From Anthonomus grandis grandis (taxonomy: Eukaryota; Arthropoda; Insecta; Coleoptera; Curculionidae), in assembly GCF_022605725.1 (NCBI RefSeq), contig NC_065556.1:29929140-29993139 (forward strand): 64,000 nucleotides of DNA, given 5' to 3'. Below are positions 37,201 through 48,444 of this stretch, piece by piece (the stretch's first letter is position 1; every line of letters starts with the position of its first letter). A program made the translations under genes and the position numbers. The notes beneath the pieces are model-generated. The model was not told the DNA's origin, ran no database searches, and saw only the letters and a list, made by a program, of their open reading frames with translations.

Positions 37201-39253
37201 TAATCAGAGTTCAATTTTGTGTTCATATATTGCTTATGCAAGTTTTTCTTTTCAACAATCATAGTTTTAAGTTCTGTTGAAAACCAAATCGGAAATTTTT
37301 TAGTTGAATATTTTTTCAAAGGAACATAAAGATCAATGCACAAATAAATTATTTCATAAAAAATATTAATCATTTCATTAACAGATCTGTTTAAGAATAA
37401 AACGTCCCAATTAAAGCTTGAAAGAAAGGTTGAAACCAAATTAAAATCCACTGAGCTAAAGTCTCGATAAAAACCCTTCCCAATAATCTCACCACTCCTA
37501 GCCCGAGTCACTGCAAGAGTAAAAGATAAGGGTGGGTGGAACCTGTCAGGTATTACAATAGCTGCCTCAGCCAAGGAAATGTCTAGATTCTGGTTCTCAC
37601 TGAAGATCAGGTCGAGCATACAGTTGGTTACATTTCTAATAGTATTGACCTGGTATAAGTTGTGATAAGAGCACATAACTGACATAAAGGCTTCAATGGC
37701 TTCCACTTCGTTGGGTGATGCAGGTTGCACAGCAGTGCCAACAGAACTGAGTCCTTCGACAGACCAGGCAGAATGAGTCAAGTTAAAATCACCAAGAATG
37801 CATAGCCTACAATGGAAAACTGATAATATATATATTCATAAATATTATCAGTTTTCATTTTAGTAAATAAGATGAATTATTATTGTATTTGATTACTTAA
37901 AATCTGTTCTCTTGCTTTGTAATTAAGGTTCTCCTGTTAAACAGTATACTAAATATAACTTATTGCCTAACTTTCAGAGGAAATATCTGATAAATCAAAC
38001 CCACAAGCGAGACTTAAAAAAGTGAATCCTGAAACAAGAGATACACTAGCCGAACTGGAGAAAGATTATAAGGCTCCGACAATTGAAATAAATAAAAAGG
38101 AAACTTATGAGAAAGCTGATAAATTTAATGCGGCCCATTATTCCACTGGGGCTGTGGCCGCCAGTTTCACTTCTACCTCCATGAACAGGACTCTGGTGCA
38201 TGAAGCAGCTATCAGACATGAAGACGAGGTTCGATATGAGAGGGTTAAAAAGAAAGGTCAGTGACAGTGGACAGTTTCTCTCCCTAGTAATTAATATAAT
38301 GAGGTTTTCTTATTTCAGGTTATGTAAGATTGGTAACAAATCTTGGGATGTTAAATTTAGAGTTATATTGTGATCAGGTACCTAAGACATGTGAAAACTT
38401 CATAAAACATTGTGAAAATGGATATTACAATGGAACAAAGTTTCATAGGTCTATTAGGAACTTTATGGTAATATTTGCTGTGATATTTGGTTGTTTTCTC
38501 ATGATTGCTTTAGATTCAAGGGGGTGATCCTACAAATACTGGAAATGGTGGGAAGTCAATTTGGGGTAAACCGTTTGAAGACGAATTTAGGCCTAATTTG
38601 TCCCACAGTGGACGTGGCGTACTCTCCATGGCAAATTCTGGGAAACATACTAACGGTTCTCAATTGTCAGCAGGATATAATATGTATTATTTAATAACTT
38701 TTTAAAAATATTCCTTTTTAGCTTTATAACATTTAGAACTTGTAAACAGTTGGATAACAAACACACCATTTTTGGTAGAGTTGTTGGAGGCACAGATACT
38801 CTTAATGACATGGAGCGGATCGAGGTAGACAACAAAGATCGCCCGATTTACGATATTGTCATCTTAAATACCCAAGTTTTCACTAACCCTTACGATGAAG
38901 CAGACGAAATTGTGTGTATTTAGCACTGCAGTTTTGGTTTAAGCATCTTTAAATTTAATTGAAATTTCAGTTATCAAAAGAACGTGAGGAAGAGTTAAAC
39001 AGAGAAAAAGTGGAAGTCGAGAAGGAACAGAAAAAAGTGACGAAACAGGCGCCCCTTGTGGCATATAAGAGCGGGGTTGGGAAATACATAAATCCGACAG
39101 TCATTAAAAGGTTGGTTTTTCTCAATTTCCGTTTATTCTTAAATATCTTGATTTGATTGTTTTAGTGCCAAAAAGGAAACCGAAGACAATTTAACAGAGC
39201 CTCCGTCTAAGAAGAAAAAAGGATCGTATGCATTTAACTTTAACAATTGGTAG
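34246..39253 (+). CDS. PPIL2: PPIL2 / cyclophilin-60 (U-box and cyclophilin domains)
   Basis: Nuclear U-box protein with a cyclophilin domain; family members associate with the spliceosome and act as ubiquitin ligases. Exons are 34246-34807, 37978-38256, 38319-38467, 38514-38665, 38722-38911, 38971-39110 and 39166-39253. Phases join without a break into 519 residues, matching the usual length of about 520. The start is MGKRQHQKDKMYLTYTEW. The U-box (about residues 40-110) has LPFDHCCLSLQPYEVPF and NPVTGKPL. The cyclophilin domain (about 281-436) has FHRSIRNFM and IQGGDPT, so the equivalents of CypA R55, F60 and Q63 are kept (R324, F329, Q332). The position of CypA W121 is Q390, so weak isomerase activity is likely. 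The protein ends in NFNNW. Exon 4 uses an atypical donor (GTCAGC). AATAAA follows at about 39260. Intron 1 is swollen by an antisense LINE. Confidence 0.95.
35124..37812 (-). mobile_element. LINE inserted antisense in PPIL2 intron 1
   Basis: It starts (minus strand) inside the endonuclease with LCILGDFN at about 37800, so it is 5'-truncated. The frame 36114-37781 has LDLIFSENQNLDIS, GPGPDGLLPVFL, KNYRPNSILSTIPKLFEKFV, LYTDFSKAFDRVNHRLLI, SGVPQGSHLGPLLFNLYIND and FLFADDLKFF. A frameshift near 36120-36170 leads into 35456-36130 (DLGVTLDSPLSYIPHISGAV onward). The 3' UTR ends in a (AAAT)n tail at about 35124-35145. One frameshift over 2.3 kb suggests a fairly young copy. CR1/Jockey-type group by motif style. 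Confidence 0.9.
37815..37856. repeat. 15-bp inverted repeat at LINE 5' junction
   Basis: GAAAACTGATAATAT (37815-37829) and ATATTATCAGTTTTC (37842-37856) are exact reverse complements separated by 12 AT-rich bases. It abuts the truncated 5' end of the LINE in PPIL2 intron 1, so it may have arisen during insertion or marked the target. Confidence 0.85.
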
Positions 39254-39296
39254 ATGTAGAATAAATTATATAATAATTATTGCTTTGTTTGTTTTA

Positions 39297-41690
39297 CTCA
39301 GAAACCAGTAAAATTATCGTTATCTGGCCACTACTCTCTCCTTAGCCCTAATCAATCAGGCTTTCGTAAAGGCTATGGTACAACATCTATTTTATTGCGC
39401 GTTCTAGACGACATATATGAAGCAGCTGATAAGGGTAATACTACAGCACTGGTTCTGCTTGATTACAGCAAGGCTTTTGACACGATAGATCATGGATGAA
39501 TCTAAACCAATGGACACAAGTTCAGGAAATAGTCGACATACCTTTGTTCCTAGAAACAAAAGGCCCCGCGTTTTAGAACTATGCCCATCAAATTCCTCCA
39601 GAAAGTATTGAATATAATCTCGATTCCGATAATACCTACTCCGACTATTATAACCCTTATCAGAATGATCAATATTATTATGACGATAATAATTATTACC
39701 ATCCGTATAATCATTTTCCTGATAATTCATTTTCCAACCCGATCGAAGATGACACTTATAAAAGTGACGACATAACCATTTCTAACGAACAACAAAATTT
39801 TCAAAACCCCAATATCAACACGCACCCAACATAATCCATTTAAATAACATTAGATCGGATTTACCATATATTTATATTGCTGACCTAAATGCATATTTTT
39901 TAATAGACACCGGTAGTAGTCGAAGTTTAATGAACCCTAAACTTGCTTACACGTTTTATCATAAATTTATTACAAATGAGAAATTTAATATCCAAACGGC
40001 ACACGCTATGTCCTATCACAATGAAGTCGCTAATATTCCAGTTTTTAAAATCTTTAAATTTAATGGTTACCATAAATTTTATTTGTTCGATTTTTCGCAA
40101 AAATACGATGGACTTATTGGTAGTGATTTATTAAAACAACTTAACGCTAATATTGACTTAAAAAATTGTAAATTAATAACACAAAATCCTACCGACTGCG
40201 CCAGTTAAATGTAGTCAACACGAAAATAACTTTTTTTTTTAATTATTATTAAGTATATAACAGTAACTTAATAGTAATGTCATTATATTCTTAATGGCAA
40301 GGCAATATATATATATATATATTTATAGTGTTGGTTTGCTTAGTAATCAAATAAGCAAATCAATAGGTAATTGGTTAGCTGAATAGGCAGATTTGTAGCG
40401 TGTAACTCAAGCTTCTGTGCGCTAAGTTGAGTTCTTTGGGATTTTCTCTTTCGTCCATTCGTTTTTTTGAGAACTACCTATTAGATAGAACTCAGTCAGT
40501 GCGTTTTGAGGATGGGAAATCATCGTTGAGGCCTTTGACTAAAGGCGTGCCACAGGGATCGATTTTGGCACCCTTGCTGTTTGTTATTTATACGTGTGAC
40601 GTGGATTCTATTGTCAATAATTGTATAATTCAACGATACGCGGATGACACCCAAATATATACCAGTTTTTCTAAAGCAAATGCGGACGAAGGTGTTCTTC
40701 GATTGAATGAGTGTTTAGAGTCAGAGCTGAATATTCTAAAAATATTGGGTTGCGACTGAATCCGTCGAAGTCAGTCGTAATATACATTGGTCCTGATCAT
40801 GAGTGGGCAACGAATAATTTGGCTATTCATGTATCCCAAACTCCAATCCCGATCGTGAGAGAATGTAAGAATCTCGGCATCATACTTGATTCTAAGTTAC
40901 GATTTCGCAGCCAATTGGCAAGGGTCCTTCGAAGGTCGTATATGTCATTGCGGAATCTGTACAAAAGTAAAGATATACTCGAACTGCCGTTGAGAAAGGT
41001 TTTATGCGAAACATTGGTTCTCTCTCATACTGCTTATTGTGATTTTGTGTATGGCCCAGCCCTGGATGTAACATCAAAAAAAAGATTACAACGCTTGCAG
41101 AATTCATGTATACGTTTTATTTACAATTTAAGGGCTCGTGATCACGTCAGATACAAGTTACCTACACTGAAGTGGTTAAATATGCAGGATGGAGAGACGG
41201 TACACTTCGCATGCTTTCTTCATAGAATCATCTCTAGTGGAGCGCCTGAGTATCTTAGAGATCGTTTAACTTTTGAATTCTTCACTCATGATCGTATCAC
41301 ACGTCAAACTACCCTTTTAAATATACCAAAGCATCGCACAGTTATGTTTCGACGTAGCTTTTCGTTTCTTGCTTCAAAATTATATAACAATTTGTTGCAT
41401 AATAAACTTCAAAATTGTAGTTAATTGTCAAGTTTTAAGAAAAACGTAAAAGGGTTTATGCTGAGTAAATATAGTTCTATACCAGGGTTGTGAACTTTTA
41501 AATATATTTGGATTTAATTTTGTAAATTTCTCATTATCATAATTATTGTAACTAATTAGGACTGTTTATACCATGTAATTTATAATATTATGTATTGCTG
41601 ATTTATGTATGCTCGGTTAAGCAAACAGCCTTGGCTGCCCTTCGCCGAGTTTAACAAAAAGTCGTTTATTATTATTATTATTATTATTAC
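39297..41690 (+). mobile_element. LINE split by an LTR-retrotransposon insertion
   Basis: Two colinear pieces of one reverse transcriptase. The first, 39297-39496, encodes SLLSPNQSGFRKGYGTT and LVLLDYSKAFDTIDHG. The second resumes at 40411 with LLCAKLSSLGFS and has GVPQGSILAPLLFVIYTCDV and RYADDTQIYTSF, then crosses a frameshift near 40735 into 40711-41424 (LNPSKSVVIYIGP, NLGIILDSKLRF, to the C-terminus). Joined, DTIDHG plus LLCAKL reads as an intact palm motif, so the interruption is an insertion. The 3' end is a (TTA)n tract at about 41668-41690. It lies 44 bp after the PPIL2 stop and is 5'-truncated there. Confidence 0.85.
39497..40409 (+). mobile_element. LTR-retrotransposon gag-protease remnant nested in LINE
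   Basis: After an ATGGATGAATCT start comes a gag-like, Asn/Tyr-rich stretch (NPYQNDQYYYDDNNYYHPYN near 39650). An aspartic protease follows at about 39880-40195: YFLIDTGSSRSLMNP and DGLIGSDLLKQLNANIDL, as in Ty3/gypsy elements. RT, RNase H and integrase are absent. 40210-40409 starts TG and ends CA (TGTAGTC..AACTCA) and may be an LTR of about 200 bp, but no second LTR was found to prove it. At least one stop or frame change breaks gag. Confidence 0.7.
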
Positions 41691-41849
41691 CTTTCTTTTG
41701 ACATAGAACTTTAAATGATTTAAAATAGTCTTATCTTATTTCATTTTAGTCAAAAATGACCCATTGGAGGCTTTTGTTGTGATGTTGCTTTAATTTTATT
41801 CTTCCAGGCATTTGAATAAAGCCTAAAGGCATAAATTTATCAATTTATG

Positions 41850-41975
41850 CCTTTAGGCTCCGAAGATCTTCCTGACATCACCAGAGAAGAAGTAGAACTA
41901 GCATTGTCTCAAATGAAAAACGGTAAAGCACCAGGGGAAGATGGAATTACAGCTGAAATGATAAAACTTGGGGGA
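41850..41975 (+). mobile_element. LINE RT N-terminal fragment
   Basis: The segment encodes ITREEVELALSQMKNGKAPG and EDGITAEMIKLGG, the start of the fingers domain in RTE/Jockey-like reverse transcriptases. It is cut off after KLGG, where mariner-like sequence begins. The rest of the element was not found in the window. Confidence 0.7.
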
Positions 41976-41989
41976 AGAACTACTGTAGG

Positions 41990-43160
41990 AGCAATTTCGG
42001 GGATCATCGGCATGAATCGGGAAGTCCAATTTTCGACAACTTTTTCAAGCATCTGGGGCCGTATCTCGGCAATAACGCGGCGAATGTTTGCTTCCAAGTG
42101 ATCCAACGTCTGTGGTTTATCTTTGAAGACATGTGACTTCACATATCCCCAAAGAAAGTACTCCAGGGGTGTGAGATCACACGATCGTGGAGGCCAGTTC
42201 ACTGGTCCATTGCGTGAAATTATGCGATCATGGAATGTTTCCCGCAATAAATTGATAGTGTCACGCGCTGTGTGGCATGTTGCACCATCTTGTTGAAACC
42301 AAAGCTCTGCCACAACAAGTGGAATCACAAAAAAGTCGGCAATCATGGCTCTGTAACGTTCTCCATTGACTGTTGTCTTCTGGTCGTTATCATCTTTAAA
42401 AAAATATGTGCCAATGATTCCTCCTGACCATAAAGCGCACCAAACTGTGACTTTTAATGGATGTAAGGGCGTCTCAACAAACGCTTCTGGATTTTCTCCA
42501 CTCCAAACTCGGCAATTTTGCTTATTGACGAAGCCGTTCAACCAAAAATGAGCCTCATCGCTGAACAAAATTTTGGATTGAAAAAATGGGTCAAGCTGAA
42601 TACTGTTTACCGCCCATTCACCGAACGTACGGCGCGCATAATGGTCACGCGGTTTCAGTTCTTGCACAAGTTGGAACTTGTAGGCTCGCAAGCCAAGATC
42701 TTGCCGCAAAATCTTCCACAAAGTAGATGGACACAGCCCCAATTGTTGTGCACGATGACGAATCGACTCATTCGGGTCCTCTTCAACACTATGCTCCACA
42801 GCAGCAATAACTTCTTCTGTGCGCACTGTATGGCGTCTTTGTGGATGCGTATTATCAACTAGAGTATGCGTGGTACGAAAACGATCCATGGTTTTTCGAA
42901 TAACTTGCTCGGATGGCCGATTATGTCGACCGTAAAATGAACTTACCGTGCGCTGCAGTAAGTTTCGCGAATTGAACTATGATTTTCAAAATATATTTGC
43001 ACAATTTGAAAGCGTTGTTCTGGAGTAAGTCTATTCATTGTGAAATGGCAAACTGTACTGACCTCGAATACATTACCAACTGTCAAATTGACAATCACCA
43101 GAAACAGTTTTGACAACTTAAAATCCAGACCACTAAAAAAAACACCCTTTATATGTATAT
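41990..43160 (-). mobile_element. mariner-like element with nearly whole transposase
   Basis: The transposase probably begins at 43038 (MNRLTPEQRFQIVQIYFENH). A frameshift near 42960-42985 leads into 42889-41990 (RKTMDRFRTTHTLVDN onward), with LFSDEAHFWLNGFVN, ELWFQQDGATCHTARD and PPRSCDLTPLEYFLWG. The acidic triad is present: D of SDEAH, D of QQDGA, and E of TPLEY, 41 residues after the second D. The 5' end bears GGGTGTTTTTTTTAG (minus strand) at about 43150. The normal C-terminus, stop codon and 3' TIR are missing where it meets the LINE fragment, so the copy is defective. Tc1/mariner superfamily, related to 46540-48405 and 54818-55441. Confidence 0.85.
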
Positions 43161-43326
43161 ATTGGGCAGATAAAGAAATTTGATTGATTGATTGAAAGGA
43201 TTAAGTAAACAACTGTTAGTTTTACTTATTTTTATTGTAACGGAATGAAACTTAAAATATCTTTACTAATTTTAAAACTAAACAACAGAAAAAAACGTAA
43301 TATACAATCACTAGTAAACGTAAACT

Positions 43327-46300
43327 TTATTCCCTTTTCGAAGTGTCTGCACTCAAAGAGTGAAACTCCCCAGTGTGACACGGGATGCTCGGGATCTTGG
43401 ACCCTTGCTTGGAAAACCCCGTATATTCGGTTTTCACCGGATTCAACGGAGGCGGCAAATTGATGGTCGGGGTAGATTCGACTTTATCCAAAAGCGTCTC
43501 CTCCAAATCGTCTTTAGAATTCTCCAAAAATGGCAAAACAAAATCGTCTTTAACCGTCTTGGACTCACTCTCGACCTCCAGTTGTAACGGAACACTGGAC
43601 GGTATTAACGGTTGCTGAGTTATCGTGCAAGAAGTACCAATCGGACTGAACGGGTCTGCAGTAAAACTTAACGTAGGCGAGCACCGTTTTTCTGGCGTTA
43701 ACGCTTCGGCCACACTGTTATCGTTGCTCAGATCCGAAAAGTCGATGTCGTAATTCACCTTTGATAAGCCCAGTAAACTGTTATCGTCTGGCGTTAAACC
43801 GTCGATGCTCTGGTTGTCATTGAAGGGACTTAATAAATCAACCGGTTGTTCAATGGGCGGTAAAGTGATGCAAGGAGCGATGTCCAGGTTCAGTTTGGTT
43901 TTGTCGTGGTTTTTTGCTGCGGTTTGAGTGGCTAAAGCGACGTTCGTCATTAGAGACCCGCTGCTCGGTTTGGTGTCTGAGGTGAAGGGAATCGGGGTTT
44001 TTCTCGGTTTGATTACCAGTGGGGTTCGCTCGAGTACCGACGATACTTCAGACGATATTTGGTCCTGAAACGATAAAAAGGTTCATTGTAATTTCCGATG
44101 ATTAAAGTATTCAAAATTTACCTTTAAATTTTTCAGTTCTTCCACCAATTTTTTTTTCTCCTCTTGGATAGAGAGGTTTCGTTCCTTCAAGTTTTTTAAT
44201 AAGGATATGTGTTCACAAAGTTGATGCATTCCTATAAGTAAATATGCCTTAACGGAACACATTAAATGGAAAATAATGATTTACCTTCGCAAGCAACCAA
44301 CGCCGAATCCCAAGCACTCACCGTCGTAATCTCTCCTGACATGTAAGCGCCGAATTCCTGCTCTGACATGTTTAGGGATTCTGCTGTCAAGTTTTCGATG
44401 AAAGATACAGCACAACACTATAAGTAAAATGTAATTGTTGGTTTAAAAACTTATCAAACAACTCAAAAACATATCAAAACAAAGTCAAGATCAATTTCAT
44501 GACATACATTTTCAGCTACGTTAACCTTCAATTTTTTTGATATATTAAAAAACAACAAAGACAAGTGATAGGAATGTAGAAATAATTTTATCCTATGACA
44601 AGCAGTTATGAATCTGTAGCCTCTTAAAGTTGAAAAAATACCAAATTTTAATTGTCTTTATTTCAAAAACTACTTGAATAAAGTATGATATGCATGACAT
44701 GAAATTTCTTAGAATTTCACGAAGAATCTATAAATCCAATAATATTTATCTATCTTCCATTTTTAATAAATATAGCTACAAAGGAGGAAGCGCATACTAA
44801 ACCCTGAATAAATCGAAGTAGTTTTTTTTTACTTATATTTAATAAAAAAATATTAACAAAACTTACAAACTGAGGTGACGAGAAATAAATTACTATAATT
44901 ATAAAATAAAGTGAGTATAAAAAGAAATTACTTACCAAGTTGGTAAAATAGTATCCGGCCTCTCCTTGCATCAATTTCGAATCCTTACAGAACCTGGTGA
45001 CGTATAAAATGTTACTTTTTAATCGTGCAGGATTCGCTTTTAACACCACAAATATTAAAGCTGGCAAAAATTCGTCCGCGCTTACTGGACCACCTAAAAA
45101 CAATGAAAATTACATAAAAATAAACAAAACGTCCACCCACATGAGTTTTGTTCTTACTTACCTTGACAGTGCTGCAAGACCTCGACGACACTCCTGCAAC
45201 ATTTCACGACACACTGAAGTTTTTCCTGCGGGGCCTTAACCGAGTCCATTCCCAATAAATCGGTGATCGCGGTGTAGACCAAATCCCGCACTTCCAGGCT
45301 GGTTTCGCTGATGCAACAGTCCAAATGGTGGGCGTTGACCCACGTCAGTTTTCGGATACGTTCTTGTATCGATAAGTCTTTTTCTTCGTCGTTTGTGAAC
45401 GAAGGACAGAAAAGGGAACTTGAAATGGAGAAGACATTTGTTTACTTCTTATTTTCCCTATTACATAAATTAATAATATAATAACAGCATTCTACAAGCT
45501 AACTTAAAGTTATCTAAGAAAAACATCATAAGTAGTAATCGAAAAACTCAAAACCAATCTTATGTAATATATAAATCGAGATATAAAGTTAAAAGGATCA
45601 AACATTAAATCTGAGAGTGAACTGAAGTGAGTATATCTTTGAGTGAACTATAATTTGTTAACTACTTTTTTCAGGTTTAAAACGATCATTAAGTTTATAA
45701 GGTCGTATAGTTTATCCACGCTTATTTACGCCCCGAAATTGGGAAATTCCCAGTGATTGCACATATATATATATATATATATATATCTATATATATATAT
45801 ATATATATATATAATAAAATATTTCTTATTAAAAGTGTAAAATTCTATTTTATTTACAAATTTATTGTTCCCCTTCTAAATCTAAAGCAAATACTCGTAA
45901 ATGAAAAGAACCATACCAAATTTTCGAATTTCTTTTTCTTACCCAAAACAAAAAAAGGGCACTGTAGTTTTAAAATTTTATGTTTGATATTGAAGATAAA
46001 TAGGTAAATATGCATTCAAAAGGTATTTTAATTTTGTAAACACTAATCAGGTCCGTATTAAAGAAAAAAGCTTGAAAACTGCTATTTTTATACCGAAACG
46101 TCGAGAGAGATATTTAAGTTATACATTGTTGAAAAGGAAAATAAAAATTCTTTTTAAATATAAAATAAAAAATCCAGGTCCGTATTTAAAAAAAAAAAAG
46201 TTGAGGATGATATCTAAAAAACGAAACGTCGCATAAAAAATCTAAATACACTTTTTTAATCAGAATAAAATGCCGCAACTTTCTAATTTAACCGCCCTCG

Positions 46301-46405
46301 TATCTTTTATAGTATAGGAGATAGCAATACTGTCCCTATGAAAAAGGAGACACCCTATATAGTATTTTCAAAATTTGTGAAGAGTAATAAAGCCCATTTT
46401 ATTCT

Positions 46406-46436
<31 letters not shown>

Positions 46437-46495
46437 GAATGCATATTTATTATTATATATATATATATATATATTATATATTTTATTCTTATATT

Positions 46496-46532
<37 letters not shown>

Positions 46533-48401
46533 TGAATGCATATTTACCTATTTATCTTCAATATCAAACATAAAATTTTAAAACTACAGTGCCCTTTTTT
46601 TGTTTTGGGTAAGAAAAAGAAATTCGAAAATTTGGTATGGTTCTTTTCATTTACGAGTATTTGCTTTAGATTTAGAAGGGGAACAATAAATTTGTAAATA
46701 AAATAGAATTTTACACTTTTAATAAGAAATATTTTATTTACTTTACAAACAAATGACAAACGTGTATTAACCAAAAAAATAACAAAACAATAAGATTTAA
46801 CTAAAGAAACAACATTCTCTTTACATACATTAGACAAGAAAAGTTGCTGTTTTTCTTGCTTATAAAGCAACTTTTTAGTTCTGAGAAGAAATTAAGCAGT
46901 TTTCTACAAATAACATTTACACTATTTACAAAAAATTTTCGAAGTGACCCCCATTATGTTCAATGCATTTTACGGTCCTTAACTCTAAATTCTCTATTGA
47001 ACGGGTTAAGTATTCGGGCTCTAAATCTCTAAATGCAGCAGTGACCCGATGTGTTAACACCTCCATATTATTTATTTCACTGTTATTGCCTTTATTAAAA
47101 AAAAATCAATTTTAAAAATCATCTTTTTTAAAAATCCCCATAAGAAGTAATCCAGAGGATTAAGGCATGGGGAACGAGGAGGCCACCTTACAGAACCGTT
47201 TGTTCCTACCCAGCAATTTGTGTCGAGAAAATCTCGAGCAACAGCGGAATTGTGAGCGGCACAGCCATCCTGCATAAACCACCGAATACTTCTTAATGTT
47301 TCCAATGGAATTTCATCCATAACTTCCGTCAATAGGTTAACGTACCTTTCACCATTTAAATTTCCATCAATAATTTTGGGACCTATTAGCCTATTACCCA
47401 TGATTCCGCACCACATATTAAGACTAAATCGATTTTGAGGCTTAGTTTCTTCTACTAAATGTGGGTTGTTTTACGCATAGAAATGCTTATTTTTTCGGTT
47501 AAGCATGCCACTATTGGTGAATGTAGTTTCGTCGATCCATAAAATGGTCGTAGAGAACATCGGGTCTGCATTTAACATCTCTTGATATCAACGGCAGAAA
47601 ACAAGTCTGTGTTCTGAATCACCTGGATGCAGTTTCTGAACCGGTTGTAACTTGTAGTCATGATACCTATGTTTCTTTAAAATTTTTTCGACCACTGAAG
47701 GATGTATCCCTCATTCAGAACCTATAATTCTTAATGAAGACTCCGGATAAAGATGAATTTGAGCTAAAACATTAACATCGTTGTGTGTATTCTTGGCACG
47801 GTATTTTCCGCGTTTTTTTGATACACATCCAAATTCGGTGAGGTTTCTTGAAACCAAATAAAAAGTTTTTCGCGCTAGAGCAGTTCTGTTTGGATATAAT
47901 CTAGCATACTCCCTTACTGCATCATCAACCTTTCGATAGCATCTTATAAAAACATCGTACATGTCCTTTTTTTTCACTATCACTATACCGTACCATTTTA
48001 CAACTTGCATTTATTTTGTTAATATTGAACTAGGAAATTCCTTGAAAAGAAAACAACCAAAGCTTTTAAACTAATTTAAGAAACTAACTTACGGCAAAAC
48101 GTTAAAATATCAAAGTAATTCGAATATAAATATCGAACAAATCGTAATTTTTTTCCTAACCACATGTTGAAAAGGAAATATAAAAATAAAAATTCTTTTT
48201 AAATATAAAATAAAAAATCCAGGTCCGTATTTAAAAAAAAAAAGTTGAGGATGATATCTAAAAAATGAAACGTCGCATAAAAAATCTAAATACACTTTTT
48301 TAATCAGAATAAAATGCCGCAACTTTTTTCTTATTTAACCGCCCTCGTATCTTTTATAGTATAGGAGATAGCAATACTGTCCCTATGAAAAAGGAGACAC
48401 C

Positions 48402-48444
<43 letters not shown>

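Noticed and set aside
45753..46007. Open frame with IYIYIY start and a hydrophobic body, repeated on the other strand at 46544-46870
   Set aside because: The start is a (TA)n tract, and the shared body is an inverted transposon end of about 195 bp, not a gene pair.
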